A stretch of DNA of 64,000 nt from Phytophthora sp. 'mugwort' (GCA_033558025.1 JAUCEF010000001.1:1488001-1552000); one strand, 5' to 3'. Shown: positions 31,141-43,980, numbered from the stretch's first letter. Numbers and translations: made by a program. Notes: generated from the letters alone by a model not told the origin.

Positions 31141-33457
31141 CTAAACACGTTCCAGTTCACACAATAACGCGCGTACCTCTTCCAGCGACCGCTTGACACC
31201 GCCATTACTGCCGTTTGTATTATCATCGGAGCTCGCGACTCCTTTCATTGCCACATCTCGTTCTGCAGGGATCAAATGTGCGGCTGTGACATGCTTCGAG
31301 TTCGCCATCACCGTATCATAACAGTACTTGTGGAAGATTGTATCCTGCTGCTCGTTACCATTAGGACCCGTATTATGGATCGTACCAGCAACCGCGTTAG
31401 TGTACATCCAGTCCTCCTCTTCTTCGTCCCAGCTTTTCGAGAAATTCTCGCCACAGATTCGACAGCGCGTGATCGTCTCGTCCACAGGCACACTGGCATT
31501 CTCCCAGGAGGCCTGTTCTCCAGCGTTCTTCTCCTTCTCCTTCTGTGTCCTATCAAAGAAGCTGCTGCTCGTGCTTTCGCGGGGTGCAGTGTCTCCAGAA
31601 AAGTCAGCTACCCATTGATCTTCGTCTGGATACCACGACCGCGATACACCACCTTTGCCTCGCTCTTTTCGGGCACGATTGTACTGGAAGAGGAAGTCCA
31701 GATGAGCATCAAGCTGAGTCTGTTCACGGAAGCGAAGACCACTCTCACGGCACACTAGAGGTAAGGCAGCGTACAGCTTCTGCACGTTTGACTCGACACG
31801 CTCTTTATGAGCCACAATCTTGTCACTGAACCACATACGTGAAGCATTATCATTACGAGATGGAGTCGGCTGCTGGTCTCCCTGTTGTGGTGATGGTGGG
31901 ACTTGTTGGGGTTGTGCTTGAGGAGTTGGTGGTCCAGATGAAGTGCCCCCGTTGGACATTCCCTTGAGCTTTTGAAGAATTGACATGACAGCAGCGGCGT
32001 CTGGAGCACGAGGTGGGTCATTCGTGATCTCTTGCGCTGGCTGCTGCGGTGGCGAAGGCGAAGGCGTACGTTGCTTCCGCTTCAGGAGCTGCATCAAATG
32101 GGCAACATTAGACGATTTAGCGTCGTCAGCGTTACTCTTATTAACGATTGGCCTTGTACGAGGTGGATCTGCACGAGGAGGAGGCGGTGCAACTTGTTGC
32201 GGTGGCTGCACACGCGTCCGACTAGCTCGTGGATCGTGTGGAGGTGAAGGACGTCGCGGGTCTCGGACGACTGGAACTTGCGAAGTAGTCGCTTGTCTAA
32301 GAGGAGAAGCCCCAACAGCAGCACTAACACCTCGTGCTGGGCTTGTCTGCTTTACCTTGGAAGCAGCATGAAACTCGAGCAGCTGATTATAATAATCTGG
32401 GTTATTCGTACGCACTTCTTCAAGACTCATGTGCTCCGTCGGGTGGATCCCCATGTCGTTCTGTAGCTTCGTAAGCAGCGACCGCAGCTCCATATCTTGC
32501 TGCTGTTGGGAAAGCTTCACACTGGAGCCGGCACTCGAAGCCTGAGGCTGTTGCGAAGGCTTTTCCTGGTTAAAACTCGCTGGAGTCGCTGACTGGACAG
32601 AGGGATCGCCCTGTTGCATGGCGTGGGTCGCAGCGCTGCGCATCTGTGCGATGTCGTCCTTGTTAAACAGCCGCGTCGTTTCCCACGTATTAAGTACATG
32701 AATGAAGCGCTTGAGGTCTTTGCCAGACACCTACACACATCTTAGTGTTAATTCATAACTTTATTCCTTCCGCATGCTCATAATTTGTTACCTGGCGCAC
32801 GCAATTGCAGTAAAGCGGTACGATCTTGGCTGCAAAAAGAGGGAGATATGGACCTCGTACGTTCTTGAGAATCGAATCTGTGAGGTAGAAGATCGGCAGC
32901 TTGCAGTTGGGCGCAACCTGTTAACATAAAACATCAGCAGAAGATCAGCTTTTAAAGCTCTTGGAATAAAGCACCGCGAGTCCTTCCAACGTCGTCTCCA
33001 TCTCTCCTTTCTGCCTGTTAAGTTGCCATCACCCTTGCTTACTACTCGTAATAGGACAGCTATAAGAGCTCTAGAGCCATCCTATGAGGCAGTACCAAGC
33101 TCAGTCACATGTTTAAAGCTAGAGTATAGATATAAAGACGTAGAAAAGAGAGAGGAGGCGACAGAGGAGGCAGTTCTTCTCGTTTGAGTGGAAGGGGCCA
33201 TTTACCCGGTGGATCTTCGTCTCCAGGAAGCTAACAATCTCAGGCGCGAACTGCGAGCGCTCGGCCAGCATCGTCAGCGCGTTGATCGTGTCTTTGGCTG
33301 GGTAATCCATCATACTGTTGATCTGCGCGTCGAATTGGGCCAGCAACGCCTTGATCTCCGTCTTGGACTTAAGGTTGCTGCTACTGTTACTGCTGGGGGC
33401 GGGACCGGAGCTGGATCCGCTACTGGGCGTGGACGACGCGAGCTGCGCCATCGCCAT
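31141..33457 (-). CDS. PCF11: PCF11-like cleavage and polyadenylation factor, three exons
   Basis: Exons on the minus strand: 33206-33457, 32792-32917, 31141-32730. Introns are 288 and 61 bp, GT-AG. Spliced: 84 + 42 + 529 codons, 655 aa, with phase 0 at both junctions. Residues of about 30-170 form the CTD-interacting domain: LAERSQFAPEIVSFLETKIH, then KLPIFYLTDSILKNVRGPYL and FAAKIVPLYCNCVRQ. This is the CID that binds the phosphorylated C-terminal tail of RNA polymerase II. A long Pro/Gln/Ser-rich middle follows. Near residue 549 a zinc-finger CRICG with KSWDEEEEDWMYTNAV and a later HKYC matches the Pcf11 C-terminal finger. The protein couples mRNA 3'-end cleavage with transcription termination in the nucleus. 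The ATG chosen is the first Met in exon 1; the frame is open further upstream without one. Confidence 0.85.
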
Positions 33458-33741
33458 CGGGAGGGCGGAGAGGAACTGGGAGGCGGGAGCGAGGCCGGAG
33501 GCTTGGGACGGCTGGCTTCTTGTCTGGCTGGGGCACTGGAACAATACGCGGTCCAGCTTGTGTAGTTTACAGTTTTTATGTGGGTTTCTCTTTGTCTAAT
33601 ACTGTAATAAAAAACAATCACAACAAAAGCATGTGAATTTAAGTACAAAATAGCAACTATGAAAGAACTGTATTTTGTATTATAGTATGCCATGTATCCA
33701 TAAATTAGCTGTTTGAACCTTAACTGATAACCAAGGCCAAC
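33458..33741. promoter_or_regulatory. divergent promoter region of PCF11 and moaC
   Basis: The two start codons are 284 bp apart and point away from each other, so the promoters of both genes must lie here or overlap the transcripts. AT-rich around 33600-33700. I saw no clear oomycete initiator motif by eye. Confidence 0.5.
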
Positions 33742-34308
33742 ATGGCAATGCGGGTATGGCAAGCTCTCCGCTTGCCGCGGTCACGGGCTACGCGCCCGCT
33801 CTCCAGCGCCGATAACACATGGAAGTTCACACACGTGAGTCACGACGGCACGTCCCCTCATATGGTGGACGTGGGGGCCAAACAGGTCACGCGGCGCTCA
33901 GCTACTGCGCGCTCGACGATCCGCTTGCCGCCTGCAGTGCTGGCGGAGCTGCAGCGGCTCGGAGACGACCAGTTGATAGGCCCCAAGGGCCCCATCGCCT
34001 CTACTGCCGTGATCGCTGGCGTCTTAGGTGCCAAACAGACTAGTGCGCTCATCCCGTTCTGCCACCCGCTGCCGCTGGAGGACTGTCAAGTGCGACTGGA
34101 GGTCGTGCAGCCTGACGCCATAGAAGTCGAGTGCCAGGTGCGCGTCACACACAAGACGGGGGTGGAGATGGAGGCACTCACAGGTGCGTCGATTGCTGCT
34201 CTGTGCGTCTACGATATGTGCAAAGCCTTGAGCCACGAGATCGTGATCGAGAAGACGCGCCTTGTGGAGAAAACGGGTGGCAAAAGGGACGTGTTTTCCA
34301 CCAAGTGA
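33742..34308 (+). CDS. moaC: cyclic pyranopterin monophosphate synthase (MoaC)
   Basis: Single exon, 188 aa from the ATG at 33742. MoaC completes the first step of molybdenum cofactor synthesis, turning the MoaA product into cyclic pyranopterin monophosphate. Seen in the sequence: FTHVSHDGTSPHMVDVGAKQ near the N-terminus of the mature part, IASTAVIAGVLGAKQTSALI, LIPFCHPLPLEDCQV, VEMEALTGASIAALCVYDMC with the catalytic Asp (about 158) and Lys (about 161) of YDMCKA, and KTGGKRD at the end. The first about 25 residues are basic and Ser-rich without acids, which suggests a mitochondrial targeting peptide, where this step takes place in eukaryotes. It is a stand-alone MoaC; a MoaA partner is not in this window. 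Confidence 0.93.
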   Translation: MAMRVWQALRLPRSRATRPLSSADNTWKFTHVSHDGTSPHMVDVGAKQVTRRSATARSTIRLPPAVLAELQRLGDDQLIGPKGPIASTAVIAGVLGAKQTSALIPFCHPLPLEDCQVRLEVVQPDAIEVECQVRVTHKTGVEMEALTGASIAALCVYDMCKALSHEIVIEKTRLVEKTGGKRDVFSTK

Positions 34309-34336
34309 CGCATGAGAGACACATATAAAGGGACTT

Positions 34337-37300
34337 TTAGCTGTCGGAGTCAGCGTAGGCATCTTCCGAGTCGTAGCCGAGATCCTCTTCCATTTCGTCG
34401 TCCGATTTGTTGGTTATAAGTGTCGGTGCAGGTCGAACAGGAGCAGGTTTGGGAGGAGAAACGTCTTCGATCTCGTCCTCGGCGTAATTTTCTTCTTCAT
34501 TGTCATCTTCATATTCGTCAGCGGAGGTTTCAGCTCGTGGATTTGACTTGTCTTTCGGTGGTGAAGAATTTGTAGCGACAGGAACGTCGTCGTCTTCGTA
34601 CTCGTTGTTATACTCGTCCTGGTCGTCTGTGTACGTCTCTTCCTCTTCAGCTTCTTCAGGTTTATCTACCACGTCTTCAATTTCTTCCTCGCGTGTCGAC
34701 GTCACAGGATCTACACGTGGAGATTCAACTGGCTTGTCCTCCTCACCGTACTCATTCTCGTACTCTTCGAACTCATCTTCGGTAGCTGGTGCCTCTGTCG
34801 CGACAGGAACAAATGGTGCTGGATCTTCGACACTTTGGGGAGATGTCAAGGTGGTGCTCTCATTCTCCTGGTCATCAAATTCATTGTAGTCTGCGTCATC
34901 GTCGTACTGATCTTCGGTCTTTGGTTCTTCACTAGCAGCGAGAAGCGTGGCATGATCGGGTTCAACAGTTATGACTTCATCACGTTTAGGTGGCTCGACT
35001 TGAATGACCAATTCATCCGAAGCTACGGGGACATCAACGATCTCCTCTGGTTTGTCTTGGTCGGAGAGGTTTTCCTCGTGTATTTCCTCAACTGTTGGCG
35101 CAGCTTCATCCTGGACAATGGTCGGTGGTTCATCAGCAGAAGGAACAGCTTCTTCGTAGTCGTGTTCGCCAAAACTGTGCTCAATTGCTTGTGCTTCTTC
35201 GTCGTTAGGTGCTACGACTGGTTCTACTGGTTCTGGAGTTAATGCGTCAGACACGGGCCCGTTATTCACTTCAACTGTATGAGTCACGGCAACCACCGGA
35301 CTCATCACATCGTCGACATAATCCTCAGCTGGAGATGGAGCGATAGCACTTGAAAGATCAACTTCTTGTATGCTCTTGGCCTCTGGCTGAACAGGGTCTT
35401 GTGATTCATCAGGACTTGGTTCAGCAGCAATCTCGACTGCAATCGCTTCAACGGAAGGGCTCGGGGCGTCCTCGACAGGGTCTTCAGATGGGTCACTAAC
35501 ACCCTCTTCCTCCTCTCCTTTTGATTCATCTTCCTTCGTCTCACTGGCAGCCCTTCCCTCTTCGGTTGAGCTCTGGTCGTTGGTCTCTGCTGGAGTTTCC
35601 ACTGGCGCTTCGAGTTCTGCGTCGATGGCAGGGAAGTCTCCACTGTCCGCAGGCTCAAGTAAGAGCAACGGGTCTACGGGAACCTCGTCTTGGGTAGCGG
35701 TAGATTCTTCGAGGACGGGGTCGGAGGTAGAATTCTCTTCCACCGATTCCTGAACAGGAGCTGACTCAACTGCTTCAGACTCTACAGCGTCAAGCGATAC
35801 AGCTTCAAGTCCACGCTTTGCAGCTAGAGGCTCTACAGTTGTTGGTTCCTCAGTCGTATTACTGTCCGGTTCCACAGCTCCCGACGCTAAATCTTCAAGA
35901 TTTATTGACTCAGCTTTTCTTGTTTCAGGCTCGGATTGTATCGTCTTGACAGCTTCCGCCTGAGCAGCTCCACACTCCACGGTCTCGACCGTGGCAACTT
36001 CAGACTCCGACTCGACCGTCTCAAGCTCCTCGGTCTCGTGCTTTTCATCTTCAGCTTCCGACGTCACTTGCTCACTCTCCGTCAGTGCCGTCGTTGGTTC
36101 CACTTGAATTGCAGTGGCGACATCGTATTCATCAGTCTTCAAATCCGACTCATCCGTGGCACTTACGGCTTCGTTAGTGTCGAGCTCATGACTCGTAACT
36201 GGATCTTCGTGCGGTTCTTCACTTCCTGCTACGAGCTCAGGCGACTCTGCAATAGCGCAGCTTTCGGGAGCGTTAGCGTCCACGTTGACGACAGTGTCAG
36301 TCTCAGCAGCAGGAGCCTCATCAAACGCCTCGTCCAAATGATCGTCTTTCGCTGCATCAGGAGCTTCGTCACCACCTGAAGGTTGTGCAGGGTCGTCGAC
36401 ACTCTCAACTGCCTTACCAGTTTCCTCCAAAGTGCTGTGTGTATCGACGACGTCATTCTCTTCCTCATGCAGCGCGACGTCTACGGGAGGTTCATCTCGA
36501 AGTGCAGCCGTCTCAGTGTTGCTTGTATTTTGATCCACACTGACAGAAGTTTGATCACTGACTTGTGTTACTGTGTCGCCCGCAGCTTCCACAGCAGCGT
36601 CTTCCATAGCGTCGCTCTCCTTGGCTTCAGCACGAAGGAGGTTATCTGTACCTGCGCTCACGCTGTCTGCTGGAGCCTCTTCACTTGCTCTAGCGTCATC
36701 TTGGACAGACTCATCAGCAGCATTCTCGGCATCGTCAAAGTCAGCGTTTCCGTATTGAAATTCCTCGTATGTCGTCTCTCTTTCCGTCTCTTCATTGTCT
36801 TCACTCGAAGCTACGTCAGGCTGTGGAAAGTCTTCGTCAAAGACGTCTTCGTCCTGAGTATAACTCGATAATTGCCCAGTTATCTCTGCAGTCTGGTCAG
36901 ACTCACCCGAAGCAGCATCAAGTTGAATGAGCTTCTCTGAAGGAGTTTCAGGTTCTACGACAAGCTCAGCGAGGTCGATACCCGCTGGTTCAGAGGTTGT
37001 ATCGGGTTTATCTTCACGAGAGATCAAGTTCTCTTGGCTATCAGACGTAGTAGCTGCCTGCGATTCCGACTCTGGCGCAGATACAGGGTCGACGTTGGCC
37101 TCATCTCTAGTTGGTGACTCGACTTGCTCTTCGGACGCATTTTCAGTCGCTACATCAAGCTCACATTGTACTTCTGATACTGAATCGTCAGTTTTATCAA
37201 GCACAATACTCGAGTCGGCTGCATTTTCCAGAGGACTTTCATCAAGCTGCGCCGGCTCATTCGTTGTTTCTGGCTCGGATTCAGGCGATGATTCCTCCAC

Positions 37301-40300
37301 AACGGCAGGATTCTCAGTATTATCAGCTACAAATTCATCTACTTTGTCGCTGGGTTCTTCTGATACCTGAACATCAACATCTTCACTCTTCGAGGCTTCC
37401 TCGTTAGGTTCGTCTGCTACAAGACCATCGTTTTTGGTTTCGACTTCAGTCTCCATCAAGATGGCGATTTCAGAAGGTTCCATGTCACTTCCAGAAGGTA
37501 GATCAGAGGTAAAACGTTCAGCTGTCACTAGAACCGGATCAGAGCTTGCAACAGGATCGACACTAGGAGGTGCAACTGCAAAGACATTGTCGTCTTCTTT
37601 GGCGATTTCATCTGAATTATCCACTTGAGCGTACTCGTCGTACCTGTCAGCTTCGTGAATCACTGAATCTTGGACACTTTCAGTCTCGTCGTTGACATTT
37701 GTGTCGGATGCTTCCGTTGCTGCTACTTCAAACGAAGTCTCAGCTACTACTTCCGACTTTGGAATGGCTGTAGATTCACTGCTCTCCGCTTGTGGTTCGG
37801 AAGACTCGTCCGATCTCTCAGGTACCAAAGACTCTGTAGTGTCTGCCTTCTCTGCAGCATTATCAAAGTCTTTGTCCGCAAAGACCTCAGGTGCTGGAAA
37901 CAGAGCGTCAATATCAACTGCTAGTACCTCCGACTTGTCCTCGTCGTTTACTGGTGCTGCACGTGCATCTTCCACTGGTGCGACAGTCTCCGTCAGCGTA
38001 GTCAGTTCCGTAGTCTCGGTGAGTTCATCAAGGTTTGACTCTTGCTCACGGACTTTCTCCTCCTGTGATTCTTCTAGTGCGGTATCGCTGAAACTTTCTT
38101 CTTCATTGGCAGCTCCAGCCTTGGATTCCTCCTCTCGATCGGTAGTGCCAACGTAATTTTCAACAGGAGCTTCAGTATCCAAGGCCTCTCCGTCCTCCTG
38201 TTGCTGATCAGACACTTCAACTGCTTCACTTGGCTCTGCCTCTTGATACTCTCCCTCATCATCGAACTTCTCATCGTACGTGGCAGACTGAATACTACCA
38301 ACGGAGTTATCCACAGACAGCTTTTTGATCTCGTCTATTGACGACACAGACTCATCACTCGACAGAGGCTCATCTGGATGTACATTGATCTGAGCCTTTT
38401 CCGTCAACTTTTCCTCATCTTGTTGAATTGATGCAACTGGCTCAGCATCTTCCAGTCCACGGCCTAGTTCAGTTGATTCAATTACTGACGTAGAGCTACC
38501 CGCGTCTGTATCAAGTTCTACCTCATCAACATCCTCACTATATCCTTTATCAGAGACATTTTCATCTGACAGAATATTGATGTCAGTTTTCTCATCACTA
38601 GCCGCAGCTACCAGCTCAGTAAATTCATCATTTGGTTCAAGCACTAAATGCGTGTCAAGTTCCGGTCTTTGATCAATATCTGGCACACTGCTAACATCCG
38701 TCGATTCACACTGAGGATCCTGCGCTACTTCGAGCTCAGTAGCGGGTACAGCGACGTCATCATTGCTCTCTCTTTCATTTAAAGCGCCTTCCACCTCGGA
38801 AAAATTTGCTACGGAATCCGATTCAATCTCTGTCGGTATACTAGTGATAAAATCCGAAGCTTCTCCTTCTTCTTTGTCAAAATCATTTGCTGCAGCGGGT
38901 GCGTCTTCAGCTTCAGTTTCCTCAGTATGTGATGGGGACGCGTCCTCGTCAAACTCCTCATACCCATCGTCATATAGAGCTTCACCACTTTTGCTCCCCT
39001 GCAGTAGTATATCCGTTGAAGGAGCCGTCACGAGCGTCGGATTGCTCTGTATATCGTCCCTAGCGTCAACTGTCAGCTCCTCGTCGCCTCCATTATCGTC
39101 AAATTCGCTGAAGGTATCACCATACATTGCATCAATTGCTGTACTTCCTCCACCTATTGCACTAGGTTCGTCTAATGGAGTTAAACGAGATTGCTGGGCA
39201 TTTTCAGACGAGGTTTGTGCAGCGTCCACTGTAGCGTCCGCAGTCGTTTCCACTGCGACTTCGTCTTCTGCTAGTGACACATCGACTGGAACATTCACGG
39301 CCTCAATTGGTGCCATCTTAATGATTTTTTCCATACCATCCTCTGCTCCATCTGATGACACGATATCTACTTCCACCTTGGAAGTATCGTCACTATTTGA
39401 GACCGCTGGGTCGACCTCATCCGTGGAGACTGCAAATTTCTCGCCAGACTCAGCGATAACAACATCAGCTTCCACTTGGCGTTGGTTATCAATCACTGGA
39501 GTGTTGTCGACCGGAGAAATGACATCGGAGTCCGTTGGGTTTACAGCTTCTTGCTTGCTACTGGGCTTTGTTGAAGCAGGCTCAGTTATCTTAGCAGCAG
39601 CTTGAGGTTTTGGCTCAGGAGTTGCCTTTGGGGTAATTGCAGCGCGAGAAACCATAGGCTTGGGTCGTGGCACCAGAGGAGCAGAGGGAGTATGGCTAAA
39701 TCCAGCAGCACGCTTCGTCGGCTTTGCAGGTCTCGTTTCTGCTGATTCTCGGGGTGAAATACTCCTACCCAACACACGAGTTCTCTTTGGCTGCGGATGC
39801 TTGTCTTCCGAGGACCTTGTGGACACTTGTCGTGCTTTTCGTGCGGTATTAGCACTCGCGTTAGAGTTTTGTGCAGTATCCGCCATAGCCACAGAGACTG
39901 TGTTGCCATTTGCCAGTGTCGATTTCGCTTTGTCAATCATTTTGTGCAGTTTTTCAGCAAAACTCAGCCGCTCGCGTTCTCGAATCTCCTCTTTCTCTCG
40001 TGGCGTCAGTTTGGAGTTTGTAGGGATACTCGAATCTCCTTGAAAAGTATTATCTTGAAACAATTGTGTGGCATACTCGTTCAAAGATTCCGACGAAGCG
40101 TTACTTGATTTCCCAGTGAGAGACGAAGACCCGTGTCCAGTGATTCGCTGTTGACGTGCCTTTGCTGCTCTCTTTGTAGCCGCACCTAGACGTTGAGGAG
40201 ACGGATAAGGTGAAGAAATCTCTCTGGACACTCGCAACTGGTTTTCATTCTCAATTTTGACTTGAAACGCGGTTCGAGTCGCCGGGTTTTTCTTCGTTCT

Positions 40301-42664
40301 TTTGGCACCTCGTAATTGCCTGGATTCGGGATCATAAGTCGGGTGATGAAGCTCATTAGTGTCGTTTTCCCATCGATGTGGCTGATTGGATATGAATTCA
40401 CGATGTGAAGACACCGGATCGAAATATTCCGATCGACTTGAAGATGGTTTAAGAGCAGACGAGATGTGCTGGTGTGGCGTGGCCCAAGTTGACTCTGCAG
40501 ACGCAAGATGCGCTCTCAGTTGTGCTCGCTTCGTTCCGTGTGGTCTTCCTTTGAAGCTACTTGGAATCTTTTCGATACCATAGGCATCAAACAGCTCAGA
40601 TTGTCGGTCCTCTTTAGAGAGCTGCTTGCGTTTCGTAGTCGAATTAAAGCCACGATCCACACTAAAATTCCCATCGAGAATCACTAAACTACTTGGTTGC
40701 TGAGGTGCTGATGCAGCTGCAGGATACTCACGAACAGGATAATTGTACGAGTGCACACCACCACCAAGTCCAAACGCTGGTTGTCCGTACGGAGATGAAA
40801 CTTTATAAAAACTTTGAGAATTTCGAGAAGGTGTCCCACTCGAAGTGTGATTTGCTCCGCGGGGGTACGTTGAGACTCCGTTTCCTATAGTAGAATTGCT
40901 TTTTCGCTTCCCGGTGCTGAGTGACCGTCGAGGAGCGCTCCTCTTCGTGACAGGTTTGTCGGGTGTTTCAAACGATTCAGCTCCTCGTAAAATTTCCGTA
41001 GCTGTTTCCTTGATTCTCTTTGTCGGTGACTGTCGAACACTACAGAGCGCAATCTGCTTGGAGGCAGCAGTCGAGTACTTTTGAATACTCGGCTCGGTTG
41101 GATACCTTGCCATCACCGTTGAAAGCTCTGCTAATCCGTTCAGACTTAATATCAATGCAGCTGCACGTCGACCACTAGCCGCCAAACTGGAAAAATGACA
41201 TACAATAAAATACATAAACATTAATCGTTGGTATCACGTTAGTGTCTCAAACTCCAGTTCGTCACACGTACCACATGAGTAAGCTGCCAACTGCACAGCA
41301 AGCTTTCTTGTCATCGAGTGAAAGCCCTTGACGCAATAAAAAGAGGAGGAGGGAAATTGGGGACATATCACCGGTCAAATCTTCCTCCTGCTCCCCACAA
41401 AGTGAATTCAGAGTCTGGAGATCGTCCAGCTCACAAAGCTCGAGCAAAACTGCGATACCAAAAAAGAGTGAGTGAGTTATCATTAACAAGAAACATCCTC
41501 ACTCAAAAACTTACCTTCGCATGCGTAATAATGAACTTGTCGTGTGTGAATACTATATGTTTTATGATAAACAAGAGTCGATAACACAAGTTGTGCGACT
41601 TGGTACTCAATGAGCAGGTTCAGACCTGCATGTACCCTCGTAAATACGGCCAGTGCTCCACATGCAGATGCCTGAAGAATGGCATCCTCGACAAATGTAT
41701 TCATTGCTTGTAGAACCAAGTCTACAATTCCATGACGTAAGAGGAAGTGGGTGCTTTGCACACACAAGAAACACAGTCGTCGGAGCAGCACAAACCCGTA
41801 GCACTGAATAACGGCATGTGATTGATGAAACTTGAGCGCATCAATGATCAAACGCTCGCCACTGCCTTCATGTACCAAGTCTGCCGTGATCTGAGGATAG
41901 GCACGCATCTGCTTAACCAAAGTCGATAATACGGATTTAGTAGACGCTGCATCACCAAGTCGTTTCTCGAGCAACTGGAGAGAGTCCAAAATGTACGCAC
42001 GCTCTGCTGGCACTCCTACCGATGCTGTATCAGGACAATCCGCAGTTCGACTGGCAGGTTGGGATCGCTCACCGTATTGGGATGATTTTGGCTTGGATAG
42101 GTAAAGACTCTCCACTTGCTTGCTGTCTTCATTAAATTTTTCCTGTACGTCCGTGTTACTATCGGCATCATCCGTTAAGTTTCTCGGAGAACCGTCAGCC
42201 ACGTCCACTTGAATATCTTCTTGATGCTGTTGCACTGGTTGATCAGGTGCAAGAGCATCCGTCATTTCTTCCTTCTTTTTCTCGTCCGTAGGCTCCATAA
42301 TGTGATCGATCGGTACGTCCTCTTCGACTTCTCCGTCATCGTACGCGATAGTATACCTTCCGTTTTCCTGTATGTCCGATACTTGACCGGGGTAAAACTC
42401 TTCTCCGCCATCGTATCGACACAACACGCGCGTTCCGATGCAAATGGTGCCACGCACGTGCTGCCGGAGGAATTCAACTCGAACATGCCTCTCGACTTCT
42501 CCATCATCGTATAAAACTTCAAACGTGGTGGCATCTGCACTATCCGACTCTGCTTTTTCTACCGGTAAATGAACGCACCGTATTCGTCCTGGGTACCACA
42601 TGTCGTCGGTGTTTTCATCATACAAACCGTCTACTCGTTCACCGACACGATAGATCGCAGCCAT
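34337..42664 (-). CDS. giant Tudor-like / ARM-like / acidic-tail protein, 2,725 aa, three exons
   Basis: Exons on the minus strand: 41515-42664, 41272-41449, 34337-41186. Introns of 65 and 85 bp have GTAAGT/CAG and GTACGT/CAG ends. Spliced: 8,178 bp, 2,726 codons with stop, frame intact. Residues of about 1-110 hold two Tudor-like modules (YDENTDDMWYPGRI with VLYDDGEVERHV, and CRYDGGEEFYPGQV with IAYDDGEVEEDV), folds that often bind methylated histone residues. Residues of about 230-480 are helical and ARM-like (VLSTLVKQMRAYPQITADLV; LQASACGALAVFTRV). A basic Ser-rich region follows, and then about 1,900 residues rich in Glu, Asp, Ser, Ala and Val, ending in SEDAYADSDS. The gene start is the ATG at 42664. 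Its end is 28 bp from the convergent end of moaC. The cellular role is unknown; a nuclear scaffold is an inference. Confidence 0.8.
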
Positions 42665-43273
42665 TTTTTGTCTGTTGGTAGCTTAGGCGCTTCAGCCACG
42701 TTCCCTAGCTATGCGGAACAGGCGATTGCAGGCGTAAGTGACGTCTCTCGTTACAGCTCGTGCTTGGATGCGATAACGGACCGTTCGTTACTTGCATCGC
42801 GCCAAGATTGGCATCAGACTGACGCTTGCTCCAAGTGTCGCCTCTTCATCCCACAACCGCCAGCTCCATCGTCGACAGCATCAGCATCACCGCAAATGAT
42901 CATGCGCGCATGTTCGCATGCAATGCGATCGTACCGACGGCATCCCGCGTTCAGAAAGAAAACCGACCTCCAACTTTACACATGAAATAATAGAGACAGC
43001 GCAGTATACCAACGCGAAGAAATTTGCTCTGTGAGTCAATTAAAGAAGCGACCAATTCAGTAATAGCACAGGGAATAATAAAAATAAAAAATATAACATT
43101 CAATTCGCAGAGACCCGGACCAACCCACACGTCGAGCTTCCCTGTCACAGCTGCAGCTCAGGTACAAAATGCAGCATCACTAAAGTCAGACAGATGTCAG
43201 ACCTTACAAGCGAGAAGTGAGACATAGCGCATCAGTCCCCGTATAGCATTCTTCTCTTTCTCTTTCTTCCCTC
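42665..43273. other. intergenic, promoter side of the giant gene
   Basis: 609 bp with no recognisable gene. It contains the 5' flank of the Tudor-like gene and the 3' flank of the TAZ gene. Confidence 0.45.
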
Positions 43274-43869
43274 TCAGCTCATGGACATCATAGGCTGCTG
43301 CTGAGCTTGTACCATTTGCGGTTGGCGCGCCTTGCCCGCGCGGATATCGGCGATGAGCTGCAGTACCTGCTGCCGGTCGGCTTCCACCTGCGCTATACGT
43401 CTTTCGACAGGCCACTCCTCAAACTTGATTTGTATCTTAGTCTTGGCTTCTTGTAGCTCGAGCCTGTCGCTCTCACGTTTGCGTGCAATCTTGTCACGCA
43501 GATAATCGCACTGCGAGACGGCACAGCGCTGACCCAGCGGCGTCTGGCACGTCTTGGCATGGAAGCAGAGCAGGCCCCAGATCTTAGAGCACATCTCGCA
43601 GCTGGTAATTCATGGCATTAACACGCTTAAATGATGGGGTGGAATTTAAACGTAAGAACAGTATCGCACCTCTCGATAGGGGAGACCTTGCGGCGCGGGC
43701 CGTAGCAGCGCACGAAGTGATCAATACTAGCCTTGACCTTGTGGCAACGGCCGTTGTGCGCCTCACATTTGGACTCGTGGCAAGTGGCCGCATGCACCAA
43801 CGCGTCGTTGTACACGCGGAATTTCTCCTCGTGCGACGCGCTGCCGTGCTCCTCCATCTGCACGTCCAT
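43274..43869 (-). CDS. TAZ-type zinc-finger protein, two exons
   Basis: Exons on the minus strand: 43670-43869 and 43274-43601, with an intron of 68 bp (GTGCGA...CAG). Spliced from the ATG at 43869 it gives 175 aa in frame; an upstream in-frame ATG at 43980 would give 212 aa. The TAZ domain runs from about residue 20 to 105: HAATCHESKCEAHNGRCHKV, FVRCYGP, then across the splice CEMCSKIWGLLCFHAKTC and RCAVSQCDYLRDKIARK. The His/Cys pattern fits the HCCC repeats of TAZ zinc fingers, known from CBP/p300 coactivators, where they bind transcription factors. A Gln/Met-rich tail follows (QAQQQPMMSMS). The acetyltransferase domain of CBP is absent, so this is a stand-alone TAZ protein. Confidence 0.78.
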
Positions 43870-43980
43870 GACTGGCGAGAGGACACGAGTGACGCGGTCA
43901 GCGAGACTCGTTCTCGGTTGTATTTTAGTTAGACCCCGAGTCGGACAACAATAGACAAGACCCAAATTATTTTGTGACAT

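Noticed and set aside
31276..32371. Plus-strand frames of 88-160 codons over the PCF11 gene
   Set aside because: Antisense to the PCF11 third exon, without motifs.
34500..40890. Many plus-strand open frames of 60-280 codons, very rich in Ser and Val (for example 38763-39605)
   Set aside because: They are antisense to the Asp/Glu/Ser/Ala-rich exon of the giant protein; such codon use leaves the opposite strand free of stops. No family motifs.
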